From Acidimicrobiaceae bacterium (GTDB lineage Bacteria; Actinomycetota; Acidimicrobiia; Acidimicrobiales; Ilumatobacteraceae), in NCBI GenBank assembly GCA_020637235.1, contig JACJWG010000014.1:77981-141980 (forward strand): a stretch of 64,000 nt of DNA. The letters are read 5' to 3'. The position numbers and the translations under genes are program-made. Numbering within the stretch: the stretch's first letter is position 1; each line of letters starts with the position of its first letter. Shown here piece by piece: positions 35,646 to 44,114 of the stretch. The notes under the pieces were generated by a model that saw only the letters and a list, made by a program, of their open reading frames with translations, ran no database searches and had not been told where the DNA came from.

Positions 35646-37991
35646 GTGATCAGCGAGCACCTCGCCGGCAAGCGCATCGCCATCACCGGGAGCACCGGGT
35701 TCGTGGGCACCGCGCTCGTGGAACGTCTGCTGCGCAGCGTGCCCGACTGCGAACTGGTCCTGCTCGTCCGCCCGAGCAAGCGCCACGATCCTGCCGAACG
35801 GGTGCGCCGCGAGATCTTCAAGAACAACTGCTTCGACCGCCTGAAGGCCGAGTTGCGCGACGGCGACGAGACGTTCGAAGCGATGGTCGCCCGGCGCGTG
35901 CGAGCGATCGGCGGTGACGTCAGCTCCGACGGACTCGGCCTGAACGATGCGGATCGGGCGTTGTTCGCCGATGTCGACATCGTCATCCACTCCGCTGCCG
36001 CCGTCGCGTTCGACTCACCGCTCGACTCCGCCGTCGAGATCAACCTGATGGGCCCGGTGCGCATCGCCCAGACGCTGAACGATCTCGGGATCACGCCCCA
36101 TCTGGTGGCGGTGAGCACCTGCTACGTCGCCGGCAACCGCCGCGGGAGCGCGCCGGAGGAGTTGGTGAGCGAGGGGCCGTTCGACCTCGGGCTGAACTGG
36201 CGCAAGGAGGTCGCCGCGGCACGGCGGCTGCGCAGCGACCTCGAGGCAGCGAGCCGCGACCCCGAGCACCTGCGTTCGCTGCGCAAGGACGCCCACACCG
36301 AACTCGGCGCCGCCGGTGCACCGGCGCTCGCCGCGAAGACCGAACAGCTGCGCGAACGCTGGGTGAGCGATCAGCTGGTCGAAGCCGGCAGGGCCCGGGC
36401 GGCCAGCGTGGGTTGGCCCGACGCCTACGCGTACACCAAGGCGCTCGGCGAGCAGGCGCTCACCGAGACCAAGGGGCCGGTGCCGGTGTCGATCGTGCGC
36501 CCCTCGATCATCGAGAGTGCGCTCGCCGAACCGTTCCCCGGCTGGATCCGCGGGTTCCGCATGGCCGAACCGGTGATCCTGAGCTACGCCCGCGGATTGC
36601 TGAAGGAGTTCCCCGGCGTGCCCGAGGGCACCGTCGACGTGATCCCGGTCGACCTGGTCGTCGCGGCGATCATCGCCGTCGCCGCGAAGGGCCCGACCGA
36701 GGCGCCACGCATCACCCAGGTCGCGAGCGGCGGCGTCAACCCGCTGCGCTACCAGTTGCTGGTCGACAACATCCGCGCCTGGTTCAGCGAGCACCCGCTG
36801 TACGACGCGGAGGGCCAACCGATCGACGTGCCCGAGTGGGTGTTCCCCACCCGCGGCAAGGTGCAGAAGCAGCTGAAGCGGGCGAAGGCGATCGCCGAGA
36901 CCGCCGAGAAGACGCTGCAGGCGCTCCCACTGCGCGGCACGCAGGCCAGCTGGGCGGCCAGGCTCGAGGAGCGCAAGAACGACATCGATCGTGCCTGGGA
37001 GTACGTGCAGCTGTACGGCCTGTACACCGAGTGCGAGGCGATCTACCAGGTCGACCAGCTGCTCGGCATCTGGGACACGCTCGACGCGGACGACCGCGCC
37101 CGGTTCAACCTCGATCCGCGCTCGGTCGACTGGGTGGAGTACATCACCACCATCCACCTGCCGTCGATCGTGCAGCACTCGCGGGCCAAGACCACGCCGG
37201 GCAAGAACCGCAACGACCGCACCGACCGGCTCCGACGCTCGGTGCTCGCTCCCGAACGTCACCTCGCTGCGTTCGACCTCGAGAACACCCTCATCTCGTC
37301 GAACGTGGTGGAGAGCTACTCGTTCCTCGCCACCCGCCGGCTCAACGTGCCCGAGCGGATGCGGTACGTGCTGCGCACCCTGGCCGAGGCCCCTGGGTTG
37401 TCGAGCCTCGACCGCAAGGATCGCGGCGACTTCCTGCGGTACTTCTACCGACGCTACGAGGACGCGCCCGTCAGCCAGATCGACGAGGACAGCCAACAGT
37501 TGCTGCACCAGCTCATCTTGCTGAAGAGCTTTCCCGCCGGGCTGCGCCGTGTGCGCGAGCACCGCGCCCTCGGCCACCGCACGGTGCTCATCACCGGCGC
37601 GCTCGACTTCGCCGTCGAGGGTCTGCGGCCGCTGTTCGACGAAATCGTGGCCGCACGGATGACCGTGCGGCCCGACGGCACCTACTCGGGCGAGCTGTCG
37701 CAGGTGCCGCCCACCGGCGAGACCCGGGCGCAGGTGCTGGCCGACTACTGCCGGGCCGAGGGGCTGAAGCTGGAGGAGGCCGTGGCGTACGCCGACTCGA
37801 CGAGCGACCTGCCGATGCTGGAGTGCGTCGGCTTCCCGGTGGCCGTGAACCCCGAGACCCGCCTCGCTGCCATCGCCCGCAAACGCGGGTGGTTGGTCGA
37901 GCAGTGGAGCAGGTCGGCCGGCGCACCGAAGCCGCTGTTGCCGATCGGCAACCTGCTGAGCGACCGCGAGCGAAAGCGGGTGTTCTCGTGA
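35646..37991 (+). CDS. fatty acyl-CoA reductase-like SDR fused to HAD-IB phosphatase domain
   Basis: A 781-residue two-domain protein. Residues of about 1-400 are a male-sterility/FAR-type Rossmann domain with TGSTGFVGTAL and a YxxxK catalytic pair (YAYTK), expected to reduce acyl-CoA or a similar thioester with NADPH. A helical linker (about 420-530) follows. Residues of about 535-770 form a HAD-IB domain with motif I FDLENTLI, motif II ITGA and motif IV YADSTSDLPML. The second acid of motif I is Glu instead of the usual Asp. GTG 35646 is chosen because ATG 35628 lies inside the predicted -10. First gene of a four-gene operon; its stop overlaps the next start. Confidence 0.87.
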   Translation: MISEHLAGKRIAITGSTGFVGTALVERLLRSVPDCELVLLVRPSKRHDPAERVRREIFKNNCFDRLKAELRDGDETFEAMVARRVRAIGGDVSSDGLGLNDADRALFADVDIVIHSAAAVAFDSPLDSAVEINLMGPVRIAQTLNDLGITPHLVAVSTCYVAGNRRGSAPEELVSEGPFDLGLNWRKEVAAARRLRSDLEAASRDPEHLRSLRKDAHTELGAAGAPALAAKTEQLRERWVSDQLVEAGRARAASVGWPDAYAYTKALGEQALTETKGPVPVSIVRPSIIESALAEPFPGWIRGFRMAEPVILSYARGLLKEFPGVPEGTVDVIPVDLVVAAIIAVAAKGPTEAPRITQVASGGVNPLRYQLLVDNIRAWFSEHPLYDAEGQPIDVPEWVFPTRGKVQKQLKRAKAIAETAEKTLQALPLRGTQASWAARLEERKNDIDRAWEYVQLYGLYTECEAIYQVDQLLGIWDTLDADDRARFNLDPRSVDWVEYITTIHLPSIVQHSRAKTTPGKNRNDRTDRLRRSVLAPERHLAAFDLENTLISSNVVESYSFLATRRLNVPERMRYVLRTLAEAPGLSSLDRKDRGDFLRYFYRRYEDAPVSQIDEDSQQLLHQLILLKSFPAGLRRVREHRALGHRTVLITGALDFAVEGLRPLFDEIVAARMTVRPDGTYSGELSQVPPTGETRAQVLADYCRAEGLKLEEAVAYADSTSDLPMLECVGFPVAVNPETRLAAIARKRGWLVEQWSRSAGAPKPLLPIGNLLSDRERKRVFS

Positions 37992-39223
37992 AGGCGCTGC
38001 AGGTGGACAAGAAGGTCGCGAAGCTCGGCATGGCGCGCGTGATGTCGACCCTGTCCCCCACTGCGGCCGCGAAGTACGGCCCGCTCGACCTGGTGACCAT
38101 CGACCCGCCGGCACTGCCGGGCGCCGGTTGGCGCCGGGTGCACACCCATCTCGCCGGCATCTGCGGCAGCGACCTCGCCACCGTCGAGGGGCAGGCCTCG
38201 CCCTACTTCGACGACTGGGTGAGCTTCCCGTTCGTGCCCGGCCACGAGGTGGTGGGCCATCTCGACGACGGGCGCCGCGTGGTGATCGAGCCGGTGCTCG
38301 GCCATGCCGCACGGGGGTTCGCACCGCCGTTCGACGGTGCCGCGCCCGGCGACGGCGACGACTACGCCCATCTCGCTCGCGGCTCGCTCGAGCCGGGCAT
38401 CCAGATCGGCTTCTGCAACTCCACCTGTGGCGGCTGGGCGCCCCAGTTCGTGGCGCACGAGAGCCAGATCCACGAGATCCCCGACACGATGACCGACGAG
38501 CAGGCGGTGCTCGTCGAGCCGGCGGCCGGCGGCATCCACGCGGCGCTGCTCACGCTGCCGGTGCTCGCCGGGATCGACCGGCCGGTGGTCGCCGTGCTCG
38601 GCGCCGGCACGATGGGTCTGTGCGCGATCGCCGGCCTGCGCCGCCACGTCCCGGGCGTGCAGATCGTGGTCGGCGCCCGGTATCCGCACCAGCAGGCGTT
38701 CGCCACGGCTCTCGGCGCCGACGTCGTGGCCAAGCCCGACGAGCTCGCCCGTGCCGTGCGTCGCCTCACCGGCAGCCAGATGATCGGCGACCACCTGAGC
38801 GGCGGCGCCGACGCCACCATCGACGCCGTCGGCACGAGCGAGTCGATCGCCGACTGCCTGCGCTTCACCCGGCCGCGCGGCCGGGTGGTGCTGATGGGCA
38901 TGCCCGCGCAGGTGAGCGTCGACCTCACCGGGCTGTGGCACCGAGAGACGCAACTCGTCGGCGCCTACACCTACGGCACCGAGACCATGCCCGACGGCAG
39001 CCGGCGACGCACGTTCGACCTCGCGATCGAGACGGCGCAGCAGCCGGGCTTCGAACGGCTGCTGTCGGCCACCTACCGGATCGACGACTACACCGACGCG
39101 CTCGCCCACGCCGCGGCCGCCGGCCGTCGCGGTGCGGTGAAGATCGCGTTCGACCTCCGCCCGCCGGTGAAGCCGGTGGCGCCGGCGAGCGACGCCGACG
39201 ACTCGACGAAAGTGAGCCAGTGA
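37988..39223 (+). CDS. zinc-binding alcohol dehydrogenase family protein
   Basis: A 411-residue medium-chain dehydrogenase. Catalytic-zinc ligands are recognisable in GICGSDL and PGHEVVG, and the NAD(P) loop is GAGTMGL. The structural-zinc lobe is unusual: the four-cysteine cluster is reduced to GFCNSTCGG. The first 35 residues form an extension before the typical start. It may interconvert the aldehyde or alcohol linked to the acyl-CoA reductase. GTG 37988 overlaps the reductase stop (GTGA) and its own stop overlaps the ATG of the LarA-like gene, so translation is coupled. Confidence 0.85.
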   Translation: MKALQVDKKVAKLGMARVMSTLSPTAAAKYGPLDLVTIDPPALPGAGWRRVHTHLAGICGSDLATVEGQASPYFDDWVSFPFVPGHEVVGHLDDGRRVVIEPVLGHAARGFAPPFDGAAPGDGDDYAHLARGSLEPGIQIGFCNSTCGGWAPQFVAHESQIHEIPDTMTDEQAVLVEPAAGGIHAALLTLPVLAGIDRPVVAVLGAGTMGLCAIAGLRRHVPGVQIVVGARYPHQQAFATALGADVVAKPDELARAVRRLTGSQMIGDHLSGGADATIDAVGTSESIADCLRFTRPRGRVVLMGMPAQVSVDLTGLWHRETQLVGAYTYGTETMPDGSRRRTFDLAIETAQQPGFERLLSATYRIDDYTDALAHAAAAGRRGAVKIAFDLRPPVKPVAPASDADDSTKVSQ

Positions 39224-40812
39224 TGCCCCGTCCCGGATTCGTCCTCGAGGTCGACCGGTCCACGCCGCCGCTGCTGTTCTGGCGCGGCGAGAACTTCAGC
39301 CTCGAGAAGCTGCCGGCCGGCCGGAGTCGGGTGATCTACCCGCCCGAGCCGCTGAAGCCGATCGACGACGTCGACGGAGCGATCCGGCACGCCCTGCTGA
39401 ACCCGATCGACCAGGACCCGTTGCCCGCGCTGTTGTTCCCCGGCATGAAGCTCACGATCGCCTTCGACGACGTGAGCCTGCCGCTGCCGAAGATGCAGCA
39501 GCCCGACACGCGCCAGCGGGTGATCGAGGCGGTGCTCGACATGGCCGCCGACGCCGGCGTCGACGACGTGCACATCATCGCGGCACTGGGGCTGCACCGC
39601 CGGATGCACGAGTACGAACTGCGCCACGCGCTCGGCGATCGCATCTACGACGCGTTCCACCCGAGAGGGATGCTGTATCAGCACGACGCCGAGGACCACG
39701 ACAACCTCGTCGAGCTCGGTACCACGCCGCACGGCGAAGTGCTGGAGATCAACAAGCGGGCCGCAGAGAGCGACCTGCTCGTCTACGTGAACATCAACTC
39801 GGTGCCGATGGACGGTGGGTGGAAGAGCGTCTGCACCGGCCTCGCCAGCTACCGCTGCCTCAGCCACCACCACAACGGGCACACCCTCCAGCACACCCGC
39901 AGCCTGTCGGGCCATCGCGAGCACAGCGCACTGCACCAGAGCATCTGGCGCATGGGCAAGATCCTGCGCGATCACGGTCCGAAGCTGTTCCAGATCGAGA
40001 CCTCGCTGAACACCGACATGTTCCCGTCGCCGTTCGACTTCATCGCGAAGCGTGAATGGGAGTGGACGGCACGCGACCGGGCCACCTACCTGGCCACCAC
40101 CAAGTCGCTCGACCGCACCCCGCGTCGGCTGGCCCGCAAGATCTTCCACTCGATCCAGGCGCCACACCGGATGACGAGCGTGCAGGCCGGCGAGACCGGC
40201 GCGGTGCACGAACTCACGCTGCAGCACGTGTACCGCCAGCAGCTCGTCCCGGTGGAGGGTCAGACCGACATCCTCACGCTCGGGATCCCGTTCGTCAGCC
40301 CGTACAACCCGGACGGGATCATGAACCCGATCCTGGTGATGTGCATGGGCCTCGGCTACCTGTTCAACATGTACCGCAACAAGCCGTTGGTCCGTGAGGG
40401 CGGGGTGATCATCATGACCCACCCGACCTATCGCGAGTTCCACCCGGTCCACCACCCGAGCTACATCGACTTCTTCGAGCAGGTGTTGCCCGACACCACC
40501 GACCCGGTGGTGATGGGCCAGAAGTGGGAGCGCCAGTACGCCGAGGACGAGTGGTACCGGCACCTCTACCGCACGGGGAACGCCTACCACGGAGTGCACC
40601 CGTTCTACGCCTGGTACTGGGGCGCGCACGGCCAGCAATGGGCCGGCAAGGTGATCGTCGTCGGCGGCGACCCCTCGACGGTGCGCCGCCTCGGCTTCAC
40701 CCCGGCATCGACGATGGACGACGCGTTCGAGCTCGCGAGCGACGTCGTCGGCCGCGCACCCACCATCACCCACCTCCACGTGCCGGCCCTGCTGGTGGCC
40801 GACGTCTCGTGA
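39223..40812 (+). CDS. lactate racemase LarA-family (DUF2088) protein
   Basis: A 529-residue protein of the LarA/DUF2088 family. The N-terminal domain has AFDDVSLPLP (in place of the DDxTRPxP motif) and the ALGLHRRMHEYELRHALG segment; LVELGTTPHGEVLEIN follows. The loop that carries the covalent lysine for the nickel-pincer cofactor reads PMDGGWKSV here, so a lysine is present but the surroundings differ from classical LarA. It is also about 100 residues longer, and no larB, larC or larE gene is nearby. Substrate unknown; an alpha-hydroxy acyl compound is a reasonable guess. ATG 39223 overlaps the preceding stop. Confidence 0.78.
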   Translation: MPRPGFVLEVDRSTPPLLFWRGENFSLEKLPAGRSRVIYPPEPLKPIDDVDGAIRHALLNPIDQDPLPALLFPGMKLTIAFDDVSLPLPKMQQPDTRQRVIEAVLDMAADAGVDDVHIIAALGLHRRMHEYELRHALGDRIYDAFHPRGMLYQHDAEDHDNLVELGTTPHGEVLEINKRAAESDLLVYVNINSVPMDGGWKSVCTGLASYRCLSHHHNGHTLQHTRSLSGHREHSALHQSIWRMGKILRDHGPKLFQIETSLNTDMFPSPFDFIAKREWEWTARDRATYLATTKSLDRTPRRLARKIFHSIQAPHRMTSVQAGETGAVHELTLQHVYRQQLVPVEGQTDILTLGIPFVSPYNPDGIMNPILVMCMGLGYLFNMYRNKPLVREGGVIIMTHPTYREFHPVHHPSYIDFFEQVLPDTTDPVVMGQKWERQYAEDEWYRHLYRTGNAYHGVHPFYAWYWGAHGQQWAGKVIVVGGDPSTVRRLGFTPASTMDDAFELASDVVGRAPTITHLHVPALLVADVS

Positions 40813-40821
40813 GGTCGCGCC

Positions 40822-41856
40822 GTGGCTGACCGCACGATGGGCGACTCGAAGGGCCCGAGCCGGCAGGCGTTGCGCCGCGCCGCCAAGGTGGGCGACCTCG
40901 TCGCCGGACCGATGCGGACGGTGCTGCGGCCGACGGCGAAGGTGGGCTTCCCGTACCGGAAGCCCACCGTGCCTCGCGGCGTGGTGGTGCCCGAGGAGGC
41001 ATCGAAGCTCGGCGCCGACTACGACACCGACTGGGCTCGGCGCCCACTCGCGAAGGCGGCCCGCACCGCCATCCATCGCGGGCCGTTGCAGGCGGCGGTG
41101 AAGGCCCTCGCCGATCCCGAGGTGCTCGGCACCGACCGGCTCGACGACCTCGCGCGGCTGGACGACGACGCGCCCCCGCTGATCTTCGCCCCCAACCACT
41201 ACAGCCATCTCGACACGCTGATCATGTCGGTCGCAGTGCCCGAACCGTGGCGAGGCAAGCTGATGGTGGCCGCTGCCGCCGACTACTTCTTCGACACGCG
41301 CTGGAAGGGTGCTGCGTCGGCGCTCGCGCTGAACGCGCTGCCGATCGACCGCGAGGTGACGGGCCGCAAGTCGGCCGACATGATCCGCCGGTTGATCGAC
41401 GACGGCTACAGCCTCGTGATCTACCCCGAGGGCGGCCGCTCCCCCGACGGCTGGGGGCAGGAGTTCAAGGGCGGGGCGGCGTACCTGTCGATCCGCACCG
41501 GCGCGCCGGTGGTGCCGGTGTTCATCGACGGCACGGGCGCGATCTTCGGCAAGGGCATGAAACGCCCCAAGCCGGGCACGTCACGAGTGGTGTTCGGGCG
41601 TCCGCTGCGTCCCGAGCCGGGCGAGTCGACACGTCGTTTCAACGCCCGGATCGAGGCAGCGGTGACGATGCTCGGCGACGAGTCGCTCACCGACGCCTGG
41701 ACGGCGAGGCGGCGAGCGGCCACCGGGACGAACCCGAAGCTGACCGGCCCCGAGTACACGGGGTGGCGCCGCCAGTGGGCCCTCACCGATCGACGCGAGC
41801 TCGGTTCGGTGGGCGTTCGTCGCCGTCAGAAGCGCCGCTGGCCCGATTTGGGCTGA
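40822..41856 (+). CDS. 1-acyl-sn-glycerol-3-phosphate acyltransferase family protein (PlsC-like)
   Basis: A 344-residue acyltransferase of the PlsC/LPLAT family. The catalytic motif HxxxxD is in APNHYSHLD and the phosphate-binding motif in YPEGGRS; PVFIDGTGAIF fits motif IV. It would transfer an acyl chain to lysophosphatidate or a related alcohol. An N-terminal stretch of about 110 residues before the domain is unusual. GTG 40822 lies 9 bp after the LarA-like gene, making it the last gene of the operon. The second 58-bp repeat array begins 13 bp after its stop. Confidence 0.88.
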   Translation: MADRTMGDSKGPSRQALRRAAKVGDLVAGPMRTVLRPTAKVGFPYRKPTVPRGVVVPEEASKLGADYDTDWARRPLAKAARTAIHRGPLQAAVKALADPEVLGTDRLDDLARLDDDAPPLIFAPNHYSHLDTLIMSVAVPEPWRGKLMVAAAADYFFDTRWKGAASALALNALPIDREVTGRKSADMIRRLIDDGYSLVIYPEGGRSPDGWGQEFKGGAAYLSIRTGAPVVPVFIDGTGAIFGKGMKRPKPGTSRVVFGRPLRPEPGESTRRFNARIEAAVTMLGDESLTDAWTARRRAATGTNPKLTGPEYTGWRRQWALTDRRELGSVGVRRRQKRRWPDLG

Positions 41857-41869
41857 ACGTCCCCCATCG

Positions 41870-42071
41870 ACCTGGGCGCCAACCTCCACTCACCGCACCT
41901 GGCCACACGAAACACCGGCACCCAAGACCCGTCCCCGATCGACCTGGGCGCCAACCTCCACTCACCGCACCTGGCCACACGAAACACCGGCACCCAAGAC
42001 CCGTCCCCGATCGACCTGGGCGCCAACCTCCACTCACCGCGCCTGGTCACACGAAACGCCGGCACCCAGGA
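41870..42071. repeat. Array B: three 58-bp direct repeats at exact 72-bp spacing
   Basis: Copies at 41870-41927, 41942-41999 and 42014-42071, each 58 bp, with 14-bp spacers. Copies 1 and 2 are identical; copy 3 differs at a few bases. The ends (CCTGGGCGCC and GGCACCCA) match those of the array at 3871-4145. The 36-bp core differs in order: here it begins AACCTC and carries ACGAAAC near its end, the reverse order of array A. The array fills the gap between two convergent genes. Confidence 0.9.
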
Positions 42072-42072
42072 C

Positions 42073-42993
42073 TCAGGGGCGGCGGGCGACCGCGATCGTG
42101 CGCGTGATCCGCAGTGGCAGGTCGTCGCGACGCATCACCGACATCGGGTGGTCGTCGTCGAGCAGTCGGGCGAGCGTGAGCAGGTCGAGGTCGTCGAAGC
42201 GGTGCAGGCCCACGTGCGCTGCCATCTCGAGCGAGTGCTTGGCGAACGCGCGCTCGCCCGCGTCGAGCGGGGCGGGTCGCTCCATCACCACCCGCCGGTG
42301 CGTCACGACCTCGAGCCCAGCCGCGACGAGCGCGGACGGCCAGTCGATCTCGAGCGCTCCGGCCGGCAGGTGAGCGGCGAGCAGTTCGCGGGTGACGTCG
42401 GCGTGGCGTTCGACGAACCCGGGGCGTTCGGGTACGGCGTGCTCGGGGAGCGCTCGCCGCTCGTCGCCGAACTCCACCAGGGCGAGCACACCGCCCGGGG
42501 CCAACACGCCGCGGATCTCGGCGAGCGTCGCCGGCAGCGACGCCACGTGGTGCAGCACCATCGAGGCCCACACCACGTCGGCGGCACCGGCCGCCGCCAG
42601 GGTGCCGAGCGGTTGTTCGAGATCGACCACCGCGGTGTCGACCCGATCGGCCACGCCGACGCGGGCCGCACGCTCGGCGGCGAGCGCGAGGAGCGGCTCG
42701 GACGCGTCGACCGCCGTGGCGTGCGCCTGCGGGAACCGTTCGGCGAGCAGCGTGGTGGCCACGCCGGGGCCGCTGCCCAGATCGAGCACGCGGCGCACCG
42801 CCCGATCGCCCAGCGCGGCGCAGATGTCGGCGATCAGCTCGTCGTGCACCGGCCGGACCAGCTCGCCCTCACGTTCGAGCCGGGCACCGAACGCTGCCCA
42901 GTCCCGTCCTCCCGGCGCCTGCGTGTGCGCGTGTCCGTGCGCGTGTCCGTGCGCGTGTCCGTGGTGGTGGGAGTGGTGCTCGTCGTGTGCCAC
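42073..42993 (-). CDS. class I SAM-dependent methyltransferase with His-rich N-terminus
   Basis: A 306-residue methyltransferase. The SAM motif I is LDLGSGPGVATTLL, with an acidic residue in AVDASEPLL and a VLHHVASLPATLAEI segment as in UbiE/UbiG-type enzymes. Residues 5-22 are a histidine-rich tail (HHSHHHG then HAHG repeats) likely to bind metal. The substrate is unknown. GTG 42993 is preceded by TACGGT (minus strand, 43006-43001) with 7 nt between. Divergent from a lipoprotein esterase gene; its stop codon abuts array B. Confidence 0.86.
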   Translation of the reverse strand: MAHDEHHSHHHGHAHGHAHGHAHTQAPGGRDWAAFGARLEREGELVRPVHDELIADICAALGDRAVRRVLDLGSGPGVATTLLAERFPQAHATAVDASEPLLALAAERAARVGVADRVDTAVVDLEQPLGTLAAAGAADVVWASMVLHHVASLPATLAEIRGVLAPGGVLALVEFGDERRALPEHAVPERPGFVERHADVTRELLAAHLPAGALEIDWPSALVAAGLEVVTHRRVVMERPAPLDAGERAFAKHSLEMAAHVGLHRFDDLDLLTLARLLDDDHPMSVMRRDDLPLRITRTIAVARRP

Positions 42994-43000
42994 GGTGCGG

Positions 43001-43010
43001 ACCGTACAGT
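43001..43010. promoter_or_regulatory. bidirectional -10 element ACCGTACAGT
   Basis: TACAGT on the plus strand (43005-43010) and TACGGT on the minus strand (43006-43001) share the central TA. Spacing to the start codons is 6 nt (esterase ATG 43017) and 7 nt (methyltransferase GTG 42993). Confidence 0.7.
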
Positions 43011-43016
43011 GCGGGC

Positions 43017-44114
43017 ATGGCCGGTCGCATCCCTCTCGTGCGTCGCGGTGCCCGGCGGTTGTGGGCCGCGTCGATCGCGACGCTGCTCGCCGGGGCGTGC
43101 AGCGCCTCCACCGACGGGCGTGCCGAGTCGCCCGAGCCGCCCCTCGCATCGACCCGCAGCACGGCGATCCCTGCGTCGACGACGACACCCGGCACGACAC
43201 CCGGCACGACACCCGGCACGACACCCGGCACGACACCCGGCACGACCGCCGCCGAGCCGTCACGGCCCGCGCCACCGACCGATCCGGCGCTGCTCGTCGT
43301 CGAGCCCACACGAGTGGCCGAGCTGATCGCCGAGCGACCCGCCGAGGTGGTGGTGCCGGCGGATCTCGACCCCGCCACACCCGCGCCGCTGGTGGTGGTG
43401 CTGCACGGGTACACCGCCAGCGGCGCCATCCAGTCGGAGTACTTCGGCTTCCGGGTCGAGGCGGCACGACGCGGCATGGTGTTGGTCCATCCCGATGGCA
43501 CCGTCGACCCCCGAGGCGACCGGTTCTGGAACGCGACCGACGCGTGCTGCAACTTCTTCGGCGCCGACGTCGACGACGTCGAGTACCTGTCGGCCGTGGT
43601 GCAACACGTCGCCCAGATCCATCCGATCGACCCGGATCGGATCTTCCTCGCCGGCCACTCCAACGGCGGGTTCATGTCGTACCGCTTCGCGTGCGAACGC
43701 GCCGATCTCGTCGCTGCGGTCGTCAGCCTCGCCGGAGCGATGCCCGTCGACGCCTCGTCGTGCACCCCGAGCGAACCCGTCTCCGTGGTGCAGGTGCACG
43801 GCACCCTCGACACGGTCATCGGCTATGACGGCGGCGAGTTCCTGGGGCGGATCCATCCGTCGTCGGCCACGTCGGTCGACGACTGGCGCGTCCGCAACGG
43901 CTGCAAAGGCGACCTCGCCCCGACCGACCGGCGGCTCGATCTCGACGCCGCCGTCGACGGTGCGGAGACCAGGATCGAAGCGGTGGGCGGATGCCCCGCC
44001 GGCGGCAGCGTGGAGCGCTGGACGATCGAGGACGGCAGCCACGTGCCCGAACTCTCCCCTGCGTTCGCGACCGCCGTGTTCGACGCCTTCGAGTCGGTCA
44101 GAGCAGATCGGTGA
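43017..44114 (+). CDS. secreted lipoprotein esterase, LpqC/feruloyl esterase/PHB depolymerase family
   Basis: A 365-residue lipoprotein. The signal peptide ends in the lipobox LLAGAC, giving the lipidated cysteine near residue 28. A linker with five TTPG repeats (12-bp DNA units) follows. The alpha/beta-hydrolase domain begins around residue 95 and has the nucleophile elbow GHSNGG, the oxyanion region VLHGYTASG, and a C-terminal DGSHVPE supplying the histidine. The substrate could be a polyester or an aromatic ester. ATG 43017 follows a TACAGT element by 6 nt. The 3' end overlaps the convergent YceH-like gene by 17 bp. Confidence 0.88.
   Translation: MAGRIPLVRRGARRLWAASIATLLAGACSASTDGRAESPEPPLASTRSTAIPASTTTPGTTPGTTPGTTPGTTPGTTAAEPSRPAPPTDPALLVVEPTRVAELIAERPAEVVVPADLDPATPAPLVVVLHGYTASGAIQSEYFGFRVEAARRGMVLVHPDGTVDPRGDRFWNATDACCNFFGADVDDVEYLSAVVQHVAQIHPIDPDRIFLAGHSNGGFMSYRFACERADLVAAVVSLAGAMPVDASSCTPSEPVSVVQVHGTLDTVIGYDGGEFLGRIHPSSATSVDDWRVRNGCKGDLAPTDRRLDLDAAVDGAETRIEAVGGCPAGGSVERWTIEDGSHVPELSPAFATAVFDAFESVRADR

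Noticed and set aside
41826..42065. Small proteins with 24-residue repeats read from array B (and similarly array A)
   Set aside because: The 72-bp period keeps several frames open on its own. Array A has a 73-bp step that would shift frame, and there is no start signal.
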